Positions 44,701 through 51,755 of a stretch of 64,000 nucleotides of DNA are shown here, in pieces. The notes below the pieces were generated by a model. The model saw only the letters and a program-made list of their open reading frames with translations. It ran no database searches and was not told where the DNA came from. The stretch spans positions 62,001 through 126,000 of the forward strand of contig JAKSIJ010000002.1 in NCBI GenBank assembly GCA_024398875.1. Direction: 5' to 3'. How positions within the stretch are numbered: position 1 is the stretch's first letter; each line of letters starts with the position of its first letter. The translations under genes were made by a program, and so were the position numbers. Source of the DNA: Fibrobacter sp. Lineage in GTDB: Bacteria; Fibrobacterota; Fibrobacteria; Fibrobacterales; Fibrobacteraceae.

Positions 44701-44895
44701 ACGAAGGATGGCCGTGTCTATGCAACAGGTGCGTACATTTATAAGACGGAAGTTTCTTTGAAGACGGTTCTCCGTTGTTCGTTGCCTCCAGTGGGTGATT
44801 CTGTCAATATTGCTAGCAAGAAGAACGCTAAGCGTAAGGTGACGGAAAACATGCTGAAGACCTTCGGTTACAAGCGTCCGTCTGAAGACAAGTAA
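38782..44895 (+). CDS. Giant secreted protein with six cadherin-type repeats and Ser/Gly linker
   Basis: A 2037-residue exported protein. The signal peptide ends near SAWGAD. Residues about 30-360 form an N-terminal beta-rich domain with a polymer-forming or DUF7305-like feel (GGPVIVGGNLKL, TLSLDGHITMAGQLIADYL). About 365-500 is a Calx-beta-like region. Six cadherin-type repeats run from about 622 to 1240, each opening with a NEAP-like motif and xVxENA, and carrying Ca-binding DPE/DxD words (ASDPEED, ATDVDTDS, VSDPDEKA). A Ser/Gly/Thr linker (about 1523-1613, including PGSSSSIAGSS) precedes Ig-like domains, and a FlgD-like GAYIYKTEV strand with a basic tail ends it. Likely a cell-surface adhesin or substrate-binding scaffold. 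GAGG supports the start. Confidence 0.82.
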   Translation: MWSLKKNLTVLAVLVGTAISAWGADIWPLYFDDVGTRNANGSYSHEDSLLQQTYWEYLLKFKMWGTTGIKISGTDDVFGDVVGWTGTANGDLDASQARFKLGGPVIVGGNLKLANDDIELYSGPVRATNFYGGARGKYAGQYCISGTADANARNGILGGSEYLRTGADAQTGACDESEVPAVYSFLKVPTVGGTHSYTDRTSISTGTSGVAYIDVPPGDGMYDIYMQSISLGDVSHLYIRMPASGRLTRIFLQNMYIGQHVSISVQYVGEGSVYNYETKQYSSGTSARDISNAEYAGNLMFYVPKDLTMGGGGSSNIQGTFICKGTLSLDGHITMAGQLIADYLKIPQGFRATDFHFVPFDPPLVSLNMAVDQQLVERKYPAGSKGDTLAIKLTKAPTTDVTFKYCFVLDGTEETGSAKATINDFSVDTVSMKLCKNDGSSYGEALIKAGDLSPQTPILIWIFNDELVENIESFKLKVWDLEGGTFSDNSREWDVRFYINDNDSGDPVEPVCPTGLVFTGNEDELWSIGDFEVPLQRNSAGAGTTDLFDITITSVPKGSFNYSVGSTVSSTTIFNGDLKYQGKTDEFGVPGSDYEYTTVKFTVTAVGATTSECSMKIKLKPVNDAPTVPGLDISIRENAPMDSLIGQVIGKDKENDPLYYAFTYGNVGNAFRIDNAGKIYVNSVIDYDAFAAGQARYPLVVSVCEKAFSTDASGNPVCKDALSGFNYVNITILNENEAPVLVANNGTVYENAAKGTTVGSEGGKAHVEASDPEEDYTKLKYEIIDGNVNNVFTIDNEGYLIVNGTIDYETKKQYTLKVRVTDNGDEQGKNVKSAETTVIVDVLNAEEPPAMRDTTLSVAENSKAGTLVGVLKATDVDTDSKNLVYTITSGNTASAFEIVGDTLKVKGSLDYENISTYTLNVTVSDGTNTIGAKVTVNVTDVNEKPTINDVTGKVPENAPAGKLASQIFATDPENTELEMSYTILGDTAAVKYFKVQKDSVVTLRTLTAIDYETHKSFEFKIVVTDKGGKKDTADVKITVEPQNEAPSATGFTATLLENDVPKDALGTIKVKDPDEGDSHTFLIAAGNEEGFFKLDASGNLFAVKAVDYEYADSYTLYVVVKDKGGLEARTEVTVKVVDVNEAPSTADKNFTVKENQDAGTVVGVVPVSDPDEKADFKQNKFELVEGDVEDFKINSKTGEITTAKSFDYEAKTTYTLKVRVYDQDGNEAFSNVTVNVQDVKEYSKLVITRAETESGEKGWDNPTDALYINETSMILQWTADGVRMPDTLVENLHEGYNTITISYKDPKKNEGASVQQVVFVSTKTPVVTVNTKVEEQEEGDVFTIVEDKVPGDSSVYSSSKKNDIVITVKEPVLDETYTETSCNWNTKSVTVETTLEPVKVPSTAVSALNSVVEAGVYLNENPSTPVTHTPYNGDQVKVSYTDKVGNTEVQVSYVTDEKGNPVKETVVDMNGNIQTIEVITVSTEVMVGDQKVTISYMADAATGQPVITPAAAGIRGDISNYTNQGTGSSVDPSSSASGSGTGTGSGTGTKPGSSGSIAGSSDSGSGSGTGTGSSSSTGKKPGSSSSIAGSSNSGSGSGNGSSDSGSGNTITLPPISLDGIFTVTYDYTTKVKGVETTLQVSYPIDEKGNVVKDADGNVGYTVSYTYQNELGNSSSESVFIVVDIIPPKVEILYPAPDTVLYSNSVDVKWTVDYGDGRGPIVQDTLITQGLEKGVNAIVRFYVDKAGNMASDTVFVVMKNAKDVDIQIESPITTITTKDVEERYASKVPEKGQTFSVSVYSPKLGKEVETQVGGSFKTKEGSGDEPYPGVEKHLGPTLSIETKMPVISSITGLATLDDLIGKDGLVNLDGVDAANSQKVSIDDFVLGYKNSKGEQVDFCTEEFREDYRAAKGDISRLNMYTSTMSMKLWVYTSLGQFVDYFEFTQEVDDPDLVSDAGMLKLFFEQKPDKNGDLRTKDGRVYATGAYIYKTEVSLKTVLRCSLPPVGDSVNIASKKNAKRKVTENMLKTFGYKRPSEDK

Positions 44896-44914
44896 GTTCC
44901 AAGATACTTTGTAG

Positions 44915-44947
44915 AAAATGCCTCTGGGTTTATCTCAGGGGCATTTT
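44915..44947 (+). terminator. Terminator of the cadherin-repeat gene
   Basis: AAAATGCCTCTG pairs with CAGGGGCATTTT (12 pairs, one G-U) around a 9-base loop, 20 bases after the stop. The next gene's TATATTTG box begins 3 bases after the stem. Confidence 0.78.
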
Positions 44948-44949
44948 GC

Positions 44950-44957
44950 TATATTTG
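44950..44957 (+). promoter_or_regulatory. Start-proximal -10-like box of the pyridoxamine kinase gene
   Basis: TATATTTG, preceded by TTTTGC, ends 7 bases before the ATG. A TG-less extended -10 so close to the start predicts a leaderless or nearly leaderless transcript. Confidence 0.5.
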
Positions 44958-44964
44958 GACTACT

Positions 44965-45795
44965 ATGATGTACAAACGTGTTCTTACCATTCAGGATGTT
45001 TCCTGTGTAGGTCAGTGCTCCCTAACCGTGGCTCTCCCTATCGTTTCTGCTTGCGGATGCGAGTGTGCCGTTCTCCCTTCCGCAGTGCTTTCTACCCATA
45101 CCGGCGGCTTCCAGGGATGGACCTTCCGAGATTTAACGGAAGATATGCCTGCCATTCGAGATCACTGGATAAAGGAAAACATAAAGTTTGATGCATTCTA
45201 TACAGGCTATCTCGGTTCTACAAAGCAGGTGGACTATGTCCGCAGCATTCTTTCTACCACAGGCGTAGAAGGCGCCCTGAAGGTTGTGGACCCAGCCATG
45301 GCTGACAATGGGAAATTGTATCCCGGTTTTGATATGGCTTTTGTGGAATCCATGAAGAATCTTTGTGGCGAAGCCGATTATCTGCTCCCTAACATTACAG
45401 AGGCTTGCTTCTTGACGGGAATGGAATATCGCGAGACTTATGACGAAGCCTATGTAGTTTCCCTGTGCGAAAAATTGACGGCTCAAGGAGCCAAGAGCGT
45501 TGTTCTTACGGGTGTAGGTTATCGGCCCGGAATGACTGGCGTGGTGGTTTATAAGGCTGGTAAGATTGAATATTACGAGCACAAGAAAATCTCCACGGGC
45601 TGCCACGGAACAGGTGACGTTTACGCCTCTGCGTTTGTGGGTGCTTTGATGAAGGGTAAAACGGCTTTTGAATCTGCAAAGATTGCTGCCGATTATACCG
45701 TCAAGTGCATTGAAAATACCATTGACGACAAGAATCACTGGTATGGCGTAAAGTTCGAAACCGCCCTTCCGGATTTGATGAAAATGCTGGAGTAG
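44965..45795 (+). CDS. Pyridoxamine/pyridoxal kinase (PdxY-like)
   Basis: A 276-residue ribokinase-superfamily enzyme phosphorylating B6 vitamers. N-terminal ILTIQDVSCVGQCSL-type wording (TIQDVSCVGQCSL) and PSAVLSTHTGGF match the pyridoxal-kinase substrate pocket. VVDPAMADNGKLY is the conserved DPVMGDNG-like stretch, LLPNITEACFLTG the ATP-side helix, and STGCHGTGDVYAS the anion hole and catalytic Asp. A hydroxymethylpyrimidine kinase role is possible but less likely. Two adjacent ATGs (44965, 44968) are both possible starts. The next gene starts 13 bases after the stop. Confidence 0.88.
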   Translation: MMYKRVLTIQDVSCVGQCSLTVALPIVSACGCECAVLPSAVLSTHTGGFQGWTFRDLTEDMPAIRDHWIKENIKFDAFYTGYLGSTKQVDYVRSILSTTGVEGALKVVDPAMADNGKLYPGFDMAFVESMKNLCGEADYLLPNITEACFLTGMEYRETYDEAYVVSLCEKLTAQGAKSVVLTGVGYRPGMTGVVVYKAGKIEYYEHKKISTGCHGTGDVYASAFVGALMKGKTAFESAKIAADYTVKCIENTIDDKNHWYGVKFETALPDLMKMLE

Positions 45796-45808
45796 GGTAG
45801 AACCCTTT

Positions 45809-47536
45809 GTGCAGATTCGCCTCTTTGCCATATTGATAATTCTAGCCTCTTTAGCTTTTGCTGGGGAGGTGGATTCTTCTGCTGTTTTTAGAGTGGATGA
45901 AATCCGTTATGATATTGGCGATGCCTTTGATGATTCCAAAGCTCATACCAAGTATGACAAGTGGGCTTATGACGTTTTGAATGTGGTTCACATTGAAACT
46001 CGGGAGGCTACTGTTCGCAAACTTTTGCTCTTTAATGAGGGCGAATTTGTAGACTTGAATTATTTGTTGGAATCGGAACGTTTTTTGCGGGACCAGAACT
46101 TTCTCAGTGATGCAAGCATTTCAGTTGCGCAAGATAGTGGAAAAAATATCGTCAATGTTCATACCAGCGATAACTGGACGCTAACGCTCCCTTTTAGCCT
46201 TGGTTTTTCAGGTAGTGAGTGGAGTTACGATAACCTCAATTATGGCATTGGCGTTCAAGAAAGCAATTTTTTAGGTTTTGGCCAAAAATTGGGCTTCTAT
46301 TACGGACATAATGAGTTCCGTGATATGTGGCAGCTGGAGTATGGAGACCCTCATTTTTTGTTCCGCTATAACCATTTGGACTTCTTATACAGCTATAACA
46401 CCGATGGCTATTTGGCCAGTTGGAAGATGTACGTTCCGTTCCTCAGTCGTAGCGTGAACCAGTGGGCATACACTATCGCAGGGCTCAAAAATCAGCGCAA
46501 TACGTACTTCTATGGAAGTGGAGATATGCCTGTTGGTGCGCTGAAGACCCCGTTCATAGGCGACGTGGATACGTTGGCTGAGTATAACGGTGATGAGACG
46601 GTGGAACTCATGAAGGTCAAGGATTTTATCGATGATTCTTTGAGTTTCCACTTTAGCCGCTCTTTTGGCGGAACCCAGCGCAAATTTTATTTGGCGGCTA
46701 CATACGATTACCAACGCCAGACTGCTGAAGAAGGAAAACTGCTCCGCTATCTATTCACTGATGGAGATAGCGCTTATGCCATAGATAGTGCAAGCGCATG
46801 GAATGATTGGCTTCCTGAAAGGAAGGATTCTCGTGTGGGTGCATACGTGATGTATTCTAATATCCGTTATGAGAAAATCAAGAATTTCCATAATGTGAAG
46901 TGGACGGAGGACGTGGACAAGGGTTGGTCTGTAAAGGTGCAGGTTTCCAAAAATTATGAGCAGATTGGAGCCGCGGATAATGACGTTCGCCTAGATTTTT
47001 GGACGGATTTGTATTTGGGGCGAAATCTCCATCATCTGACATTGCAATCACAGATGTATTTCTATTTGGATCACGGAAATCGTCGGGACATGTATGGACG
47101 TATTAACGGCGAATACATTTTCCATCCGAGTAATCGCTTCTCTACAGTATTTTCCGGTTTGGTGGATTTGTATGATGATGCAAAGTACGGCTATCAGTTG
47201 AGCCTTGGTGGTTCCGATGGTTTTGTTGGGTTCCCCACAGGCTTTTATACAGGTCAGGCCCGCGTGTATGGCAGTATAGAACAGCGCTGGTTCCCAAATT
47301 TTGAGTTTGCCACATTGGTTCCCGTGTTTGTTGCTTTTGGCAGTGTAGGAGAAACGGCTTGGGAGTTGATGGATATCAACCGCAAGGATTTGATTTATGT
47401 GCTAGGTTTTGGGGCTCGATTCGCTCAGACGAAATCCATTAGCAAACTCATCAATAAATTTGATGTGAGTTTCCCGGTAAATGGGGCACGCAAGGGTGAA
47501 CCGCATTTCTCTGTCACTACAAGCTATACTTTATAA
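45809..47536 (+). CDS. Outer-membrane protein with POTRA-like domain and BamA/TamA-type barrel
   Basis: A 575-residue exported protein. A signal peptide (LFAILIILASLAFAGE) is followed by a single POTRA-like domain (about residues 25-125, with VRKLLLFNEGEFVDLNYLLESERFLRDQNFL, the ShlB/BamA wording). Residues about 130-575 are a beta-barrel: repeated aromatic strands (NFLGFGQKLGFYYGHNEF), the GG-containing loop SLGGSDGFVGFPTGFYTGQ resembling the L6 region, and a terminal-strand end VTTSYTL. Too short for BamA itself, which has five POTRAs. It may insert or export surface proteins. GTG start, no strong ribosome-binding site, 13 bases after the kinase gene. Confidence 0.75.
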   Translation: MQIRLFAILIILASLAFAGEVDSSAVFRVDEIRYDIGDAFDDSKAHTKYDKWAYDVLNVVHIETREATVRKLLLFNEGEFVDLNYLLESERFLRDQNFLSDASISVAQDSGKNIVNVHTSDNWTLTLPFSLGFSGSEWSYDNLNYGIGVQESNFLGFGQKLGFYYGHNEFRDMWQLEYGDPHFLFRYNHLDFLYSYNTDGYLASWKMYVPFLSRSVNQWAYTIAGLKNQRNTYFYGSGDMPVGALKTPFIGDVDTLAEYNGDETVELMKVKDFIDDSLSFHFSRSFGGTQRKFYLAATYDYQRQTAEEGKLLRYLFTDGDSAYAIDSASAWNDWLPERKDSRVGAYVMYSNIRYEKIKNFHNVKWTEDVDKGWSVKVQVSKNYEQIGAADNDVRLDFWTDLYLGRNLHHLTLQSQMYFYLDHGNRRDMYGRINGEYIFHPSNRFSTVFSGLVDLYDDAKYGYQLSLGGSDGFVGFPTGFYTGQARVYGSIEQRWFPNFEFATLVPVFVAFGSVGETAWELMDINRKDLIYVLGFGARFAQTKSISKLINKFDVSFPVNGARKGEPHFSVTTSYTL

Positions 47537-47537
47537 T

Positions 47538-47873
47538 ATGAACGACGAAGAATTGGAACAGAAGGCGATATCGAAGGGCAGGCAGGTGAAAGCCATCTGC
47601 ATGCGGGTAGAAATCATCATCGGGATAATTGCCATTATCTGCGGTGCAGTCCTTTCGATTATGGTGATGGGCGAGGGCTATTTTGCTGGAGCCTTGATGC
47701 TTGTGATGACGGGTATCATCAACATCTTTCTTGCGATTAAGGAGCTTGTGGACCCGAGCGATGGAGAATTCCATTGGCTGCCACTGTTTTTCATGATTGT
47801 GCGTCGGGCCATGTTTTTCTTGAATGTGGTGCTTATCGCTCTCGTCATCGGCACCATGACAGAACTTATATAA
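47538..47873 (+). CDS. Small membrane protein of unknown function
   Basis: A 111-residue protein with three likely helices: IIIGIIAIICGAVLSIMVM, FAGALMLVMTGIINIFLAI, and FFLNVVLIALVIGTM. The N-terminus (MNDEELEQKAISKG) is charged and cytosolic. ATG at 47538 follows the previous stop by one base, so translation is probably re-initiated. No family recognised. Confidence 0.7.
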   Translation: MNDEELEQKAISKGRQVKAICMRVEIIIGIIAIICGAVLSIMVMGEGYFAGALMLVMTGIINIFLAIKELVDPSDGEFHWLPLFFMIVRRAMFFLNVVLIALVIGTMTELI

Positions 47874-47881
47874 TTATAAAG

Positions 47882-47920
47882 TATGAAGTATGAATTACTA
47901 GATATAACTTATACTTCATA
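47882..47920. terminator. AT-rich inverted repeat between convergent genes
   Basis: TATGAAGTAT (47882-47891) pairs perfectly with ATACTTCATA (47911-47920) around a 19-base loop. It lies in an AT-rich spacer between the small membrane protein gene and recG. Weak as a terminator by GC content, and could instead be a dispersed repeat. Confidence 0.4.
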
Positions 47921-47939
47921 ATTAATAAATCATAATTAA

Positions 47940-50021
47940 TTAGTGTACGCCGTCTTCGTTGACGAAATTCTTTTCCCCATACCAAAGCTGAATTTTATCT
48001 CGGGCTTCGTCGGAGAATGACGCTCCATCTTTCAGGATGTGTTCTGCGGTTTCCAATGTTTGCGATATGAGTTCCTGGTCCTGAATCCAGTCAAACCAGC
48101 GGAATACCCAGGCACCACTCTGCTCGTTGCCTTCTAGGTTTCCAGCCCCGCGATTCATCAGGTCCATTTCTGCGATTTCAAAGCCGTCTTCCGTAGAGGA
48201 AAACTGCGTTAGCCGTTCCATGCTGGTGTCAGCCGTTTCTCCATCGGGCAGCATCAGGAAACACCAAGCTTCTTGATTACCGCGGCCTACGCGGCCTCGT
48301 AATTGATGGAGCTGCGCGAGCCCGAATCGGTCGGGCTGATCGATGACCATGATGTTTGCTGCAGGAACATTTACGCCCACTTCAATGACGGTAGTGGCTA
48401 CGAGAACGTGAATTTCCCCTTTTGCGAATTTTCCAATGATTTCGTCGCGGGTGGATTCGTCCATTTGCCCATGGACTCCAGCAACTTTGAGAAGAGGAGT
48501 CTTGGCTTTTTGTGTGGCACTGAATTTTGCGATGTAGGCTTCCAATTCTGCGACAATTTCGTCTACGCTGCGGGCGCCGCCCTCATCGCCTGTTTCCACA
48601 CGGCTAGAAATCCAGTAGCATAGATTTCCTTTGAGTGCTTCACTGCAGATGAATTGCTTCATACCCTCCCGTTTGGTGGAATTGACCAGACGAGTTTTGA
48701 TGGGCTTGCGGCCTGCGGGCTTTTCCTTGATGCTGATGACCTTCAAATCGCCATAGAGGGTCATGGCGAGGCTTCTGGGAATGGGCGTTGCGCTCATGAC
48801 CAACATGTCGGGATAGTTTCCCTTGGCAAGAAGCGCCTCTCGCTGGCTTACGCCGAAGCGGTGCTGTTCATCAATAATGACGAACCCTAGATTTGCGAAA
48901 GTGACATCCTTGCTAAAAAGGGCATGAGTCCCGATGACCACATTGCAGAGGCCCATTTGCAGTTCGCCAATGATGGTGTGCTTTTCTGCAGCAGAAGCCG
49001 CTCCTACCAAAAGCTGCACATGGATGCCAGCTGCATCGAAAAATGGCTTCAAATTCTTGTAATGTTGCCTTGCGAGAATATCCGTGGGAACCATGAGGGC
49101 GCATTGTTCTCCGGCACCGCAAACCGCCATAATGGCAAGCATTGCTACCACCGTTTTCCCACAACCTACGTCACCCTGCAATAGAGCGTGAAACTGTTTT
49201 TTCCCGTTGAGTCCATCAATGATAGTGTTGAGGGCGGATTCCTGGCCCGCCGTGAGCTGGAAGGGAAGCTGTGCGCGGGCCTTCATGACGGTTCCCAAAT
49301 CGATTTGCCGCTCTCGTCCCCGGAGTTTTTGATTTTCTCTTCGCTTTACCATGCGGAGGCAGAAGGGGAGAAGTTCCAGGATCTTCATTTCCCGCTTTGC
49401 TTTGTAGATGGAAGGAAAATCTTTAGGCTGATGCAGCGTCTTCAGATTTTCCATAACGGAAGCGAAGTGGAGATATTCTGTCAATTCTTTCGGGCAAAGT
49501 CCTGGAAGGGTAAGTCCTGGAAATTTGAAAATGGTCTTGTAAAGCCCGCGGAAGAACTTCTGTTCCATTCTCGCGTCGCGACAGGCTTCGCTAATGGAAT
49601 AGACGGGCTGAATGCATCCGTTGAATTCCTCGTCATCTTCAAAGGGCTGCATGTCGGGATGTGTTAATTGTAGCCCTCGAAATTCTCCTACTTGCCCTGT
49701 AACGAGCCAGCGGGAATCATTCTTGATGCGTTTTGCCCAATAGTTTGTTCCCTGGAAAAAAGAAAGCTGAATTTCGCCAGTTCCATCGGTAAGGGTTGCT
49801 ACAAAGCGGGAACGGCGTGTTCTGATGACGCCTGCGCGCTTGATGGTGCCGATAAGGACGACTCTTTCTCCAACCTTACAATTCCCGATAGGCGTGATTT
49901 TGGTTTGGTCCAAGTAATTCCGAGGAATGTTGTAAAGCAAGTCGGTAATGGTGTTCAGTCCCGATTTGCGGAGCGCTTCTGCCCGCTTTGGCCCAAGCCC
50001 AGGAAGTTGTGAAATTTCCAT
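47940..50021 (-). CDS. recG: ATP-dependent DNA helicase RecG
   Basis: A 693-residue helicase that remodels stalled forks and Holliday junctions. The N-terminal wedge has an HhH-like start (LPGLGPKRAEAL) and an OB fold (GERVVLIGTIKRAG). Helicase motifs are ALLQGDVGCGKTVVAMLA (I), VIIDEQHRFG (II, DExH with Gln), VMSATPIPRSLAM (III), and VLVATTVIEVGVNVPAANIMVIDQPDRFGLAQLHQLRGRVGRG, abbreviated here to its hallmarks TTVIEVGV and QLRGRVGRG. Length is normal for the family. The MCE gene ends 6 bases after recG starts upstream, so the two are probably cotranscribed. Confidence 0.96.
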   Translation of the reverse strand: MEISQLPGLGPKRAEALRKSGLNTITDLLYNIPRNYLDQTKITPIGNCKVGERVVLIGTIKRAGVIRTRRSRFVATLTDGTGEIQLSFFQGTNYWAKRIKNDSRWLVTGQVGEFRGLQLTHPDMQPFEDDEEFNGCIQPVYSISEACRDARMEQKFFRGLYKTIFKFPGLTLPGLCPKELTEYLHFASVMENLKTLHQPKDFPSIYKAKREMKILELLPFCLRMVKRRENQKLRGRERQIDLGTVMKARAQLPFQLTAGQESALNTIIDGLNGKKQFHALLQGDVGCGKTVVAMLAIMAVCGAGEQCALMVPTDILARQHYKNLKPFFDAAGIHVQLLVGAASAAEKHTIIGELQMGLCNVVIGTHALFSKDVTFANLGFVIIDEQHRFGVSQREALLAKGNYPDMLVMSATPIPRSLAMTLYGDLKVISIKEKPAGRKPIKTRLVNSTKREGMKQFICSEALKGNLCYWISSRVETGDEGGARSVDEIVAELEAYIAKFSATQKAKTPLLKVAGVHGQMDESTRDEIIGKFAKGEIHVLVATTVIEVGVNVPAANIMVIDQPDRFGLAQLHQLRGRVGRGNQEAWCFLMLPDGETADTSMERLTQFSSTEDGFEIAEMDLMNRGAGNLEGNEQSGAWVFRWFDWIQDQELISQTLETAEHILKDGASFSDEARDKIQLWYGEKNFVNEDGVH

Positions 50022-50027
50022 AAATCT

Positions 50028-51023
50028 TTAGGGGAGGGAGTCGCCTGAGGTTGCCCGTTCAGCGGCTTTTTCTCTCGCGGTGGAACCCACAAGATTGATG
50101 TTCTTCCAGGTGATAAGTTTCACTGGATTTCCGTCTTTGTCAAGAACCTTGATACCCTTGGTGTCAATGGCTGCAATCAGTGCGTTGACTTTTTCTATCA
50201 ATGCGTTGACCTTGTCCACGGATTCACGAGAACGGATGAGCTTGTCCATAGCGGGGGAGGCTTCCAAATCTGCAAGCATCTTGTTGATTTTGTCGGAACT
50301 TTCAGAGATAGTTTGAATGAGATTCTCGGCTTGCGCCACTTTTTCGTTGATGGCTTTTGTTGCGGTGTGAACAGCGGTATCTGCTTTGTTGGCCACATCT
50401 ACAAGTGTGTTGCTGGCGGTTTCAATCTGGTCAAAGACTTCCTCCAGCTTCGGCGAAATTGCGTTGATGGATTTGTCTGCGTTTTCCAAAATGCCTTCTA
50501 CAGAAGACATGATGTTTTCAAAAATCTCGGGCGCAGAGGCGTGGGCGGAATCGCCTTCGGCTACGATGTGGACCATTTCGCGTACCCGTTCCAATTGGGC
50601 ATTTACATCTTCCATGAGGCGTAGTGCTTCAGCGATGCCGGGCTCGAAATGTCCCTGATGGATATAATCCTCGGGCAACACCTGGCCTTTCTTGGAGGGA
50701 ATGATTTCAAGACGACGCTGACCCATGAGGGCGTAGTTCACATTGTTGAATTGCGTCCCTTCACGAATGATGACGGGCTCGGAGAACTTGATTTCTACAC
50801 GGGAGCGGTCTTTGAGCCAAGTAACGCTTTTGACGGTGCCTACCGTATAGCCGCGAATGGTGACTAAATCTTCTGGCTGGAGGGAACCTAGTTCGTCAAA
50901 ATCCACATAGGCCCTTTGGATGACGTTGTGATGGGCACGATACATTCCAACCGCTACTGCAATAATGATGCAGACGATGGCGAGAAGAGAAAAATACCCG
51001 ATGGCCCTATCAGAAATCTTCAT
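50028..51023 (-). CDS. MCE/MlaD-family lipid-transport protein
   Basis: A 331-residue protein with one N-terminal helix (FSLLAIVCIIIAVAVGMYR), an MCE domain (about residues 40-125: QRAYVDFDELGSLQPEDLVTIRGYTVGTV), and a long helical C-terminus (about 140-290) predicted coiled-coil. This is the MlaD/PqiB/Mce design that forms hexameric channels for lipid trafficking across the periplasm. No MlaE or MlaF homologues are adjacent. ATG at 51023 is preferred to a 27-codon upstream extension because the start-proximal TATATT box lies within that extension. Confidence 0.86.
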   Translation of the reverse strand: MKISDRAIGYFSLLAIVCIIIAVAVGMYRAHHNVIQRAYVDFDELGSLQPEDLVTIRGYTVGTVKSVTWLKDRSRVEIKFSEPVIIREGTQFNNVNYALMGQRRLEIIPSKKGQVLPEDYIHQGHFEPGIAEALRLMEDVNAQLERVREMVHIVAEGDSAHASAPEIFENIMSSVEGILENADKSINAISPKLEEVFDQIETASNTLVDVANKADTAVHTATKAINEKVAQAENLIQTISESSDKINKMLADLEASPAMDKLIRSRESVDKVNALIEKVNALIAAIDTKGIKVLDKDGNPVKLITWKNINLVGSTAREKAAERATSGDSLP

Positions 51024-51030
51024 GGTTTTG

Positions 51031-51036
51031 AATATA
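51031..51036 (-). promoter_or_regulatory. Start-proximal -10-like box of the MCE gene
   Basis: On the minus strand TATATT ends 7 bases before the ATG (TATATTC then AAAACC). Same design as the boxes before the M23, pyridoxamine kinase and ribE genes. Confidence 0.45.
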
Positions 51037-51141
51037 GTAAAATATCTCTTTTTCTGCCAAAATGGTGGTTTTATGTCTAAAATTGTGGGTCTTCTCCGGT
51101 CCATTTTATTAGGTGGTGCTTTCGCAACTTTCGCCTTTTTC

Positions 51142-51149
51142 TAAATTTG
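51142..51149 (+). promoter_or_regulatory. Start-proximal -10-like box of ribE
   Basis: TAAATTTG ends 6 bases before the ribE ATG. No room remains for an FMN riboswitch between this box and the start. Confidence 0.45.
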
Positions 51150-51155
51150 CTCCGT

Positions 51156-51755
51156 ATGTTTACGGGTATCATTCAAGCTACCGGTGAAATTGTGTCCCTA
51201 GAAAATAGGGGCGATGCGCTTTCTATGCGCCTAAAAGCACCGGGATTCTTCAAAAACTGCAAGCTGGGTGACAGCGTTGCAAATGACGGGGTGTGCCTTT
51301 CCATTGAAAAATGTACAGAAGACGAGGCCACTTTCTGCTTGATGCACCAGACTGTGGAAAATACTGGATTTAAGCAGGCTGCTCCCGGAAAACTGGTGAA
51401 TTTGGAATTGGCGTGCCGTGCCGATAGCTTTATGGGCGGCCATTTTGTGATGGGGCATGTAGATTCGACGACTGAGGTTATTGCGGTGACGCCTCGTGAA
51501 ACGGGTGTGGAAGTGGATTTGAAACTCCCGGCAGACCTTCGCCGCTATGTGATTCGCCGCGGTTCCATCAGTCTGAACGGCATTAGCCTTACGGTGGCCG
51601 AAAAGTTTGAGGATTTCATCCGGGTGTGCATTATCCCGGAAACACTTTCCCGTACGAACCTGCGCTGCTGGGTTCCCGGAACTATTGTGAATGTTGAAGT
51701 CGATATGCTGGGTAAGTATATCGAGAACTATTTGAAGGAACGTGACCTTGCTTAA
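51156..51755 (+). CDS. ribE: Riboflavin synthase, alpha subunit
   Basis: A 199-residue enzyme dismutating two lumazines into riboflavin plus pyrimidinedione. Two lumazine-binding barrels repeat: [14 protein letters not shown] at the start and [17 protein letters not shown] in the second, with [11 protein letters not shown] and ETLSRTN. The canonical MFTGIIQ N-terminus fixes the start at 51156. It overlaps ribBA by 14 bases. Confidence 0.95.
   Translation: MFTGIIQATGEIVSLENRGDALSMRLKAPGFFKNCKLGDSVANDGVCLSIEKCTEDEATFCLMHQTVENTGFKQAAPGKLVNLELACRADSFMGGHFVMGHVDSTTEVIAVTPRETGVEVDLKLPADLRRYVIRRGSISLNGISLTVAEKFEDFIRVCIIPETLSRTNLRCWVPGTIVNVEVDMLGKYIENYLKERDLA

Noticed and set aside
51073-51144. A 23-codon hydrophobic frame just before ribE
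   Set aside because: Too short, only a weak GGTGG upstream, and its stop lies in the probable -10 box of ribE. A leader peptide cannot be excluded but is not supported.
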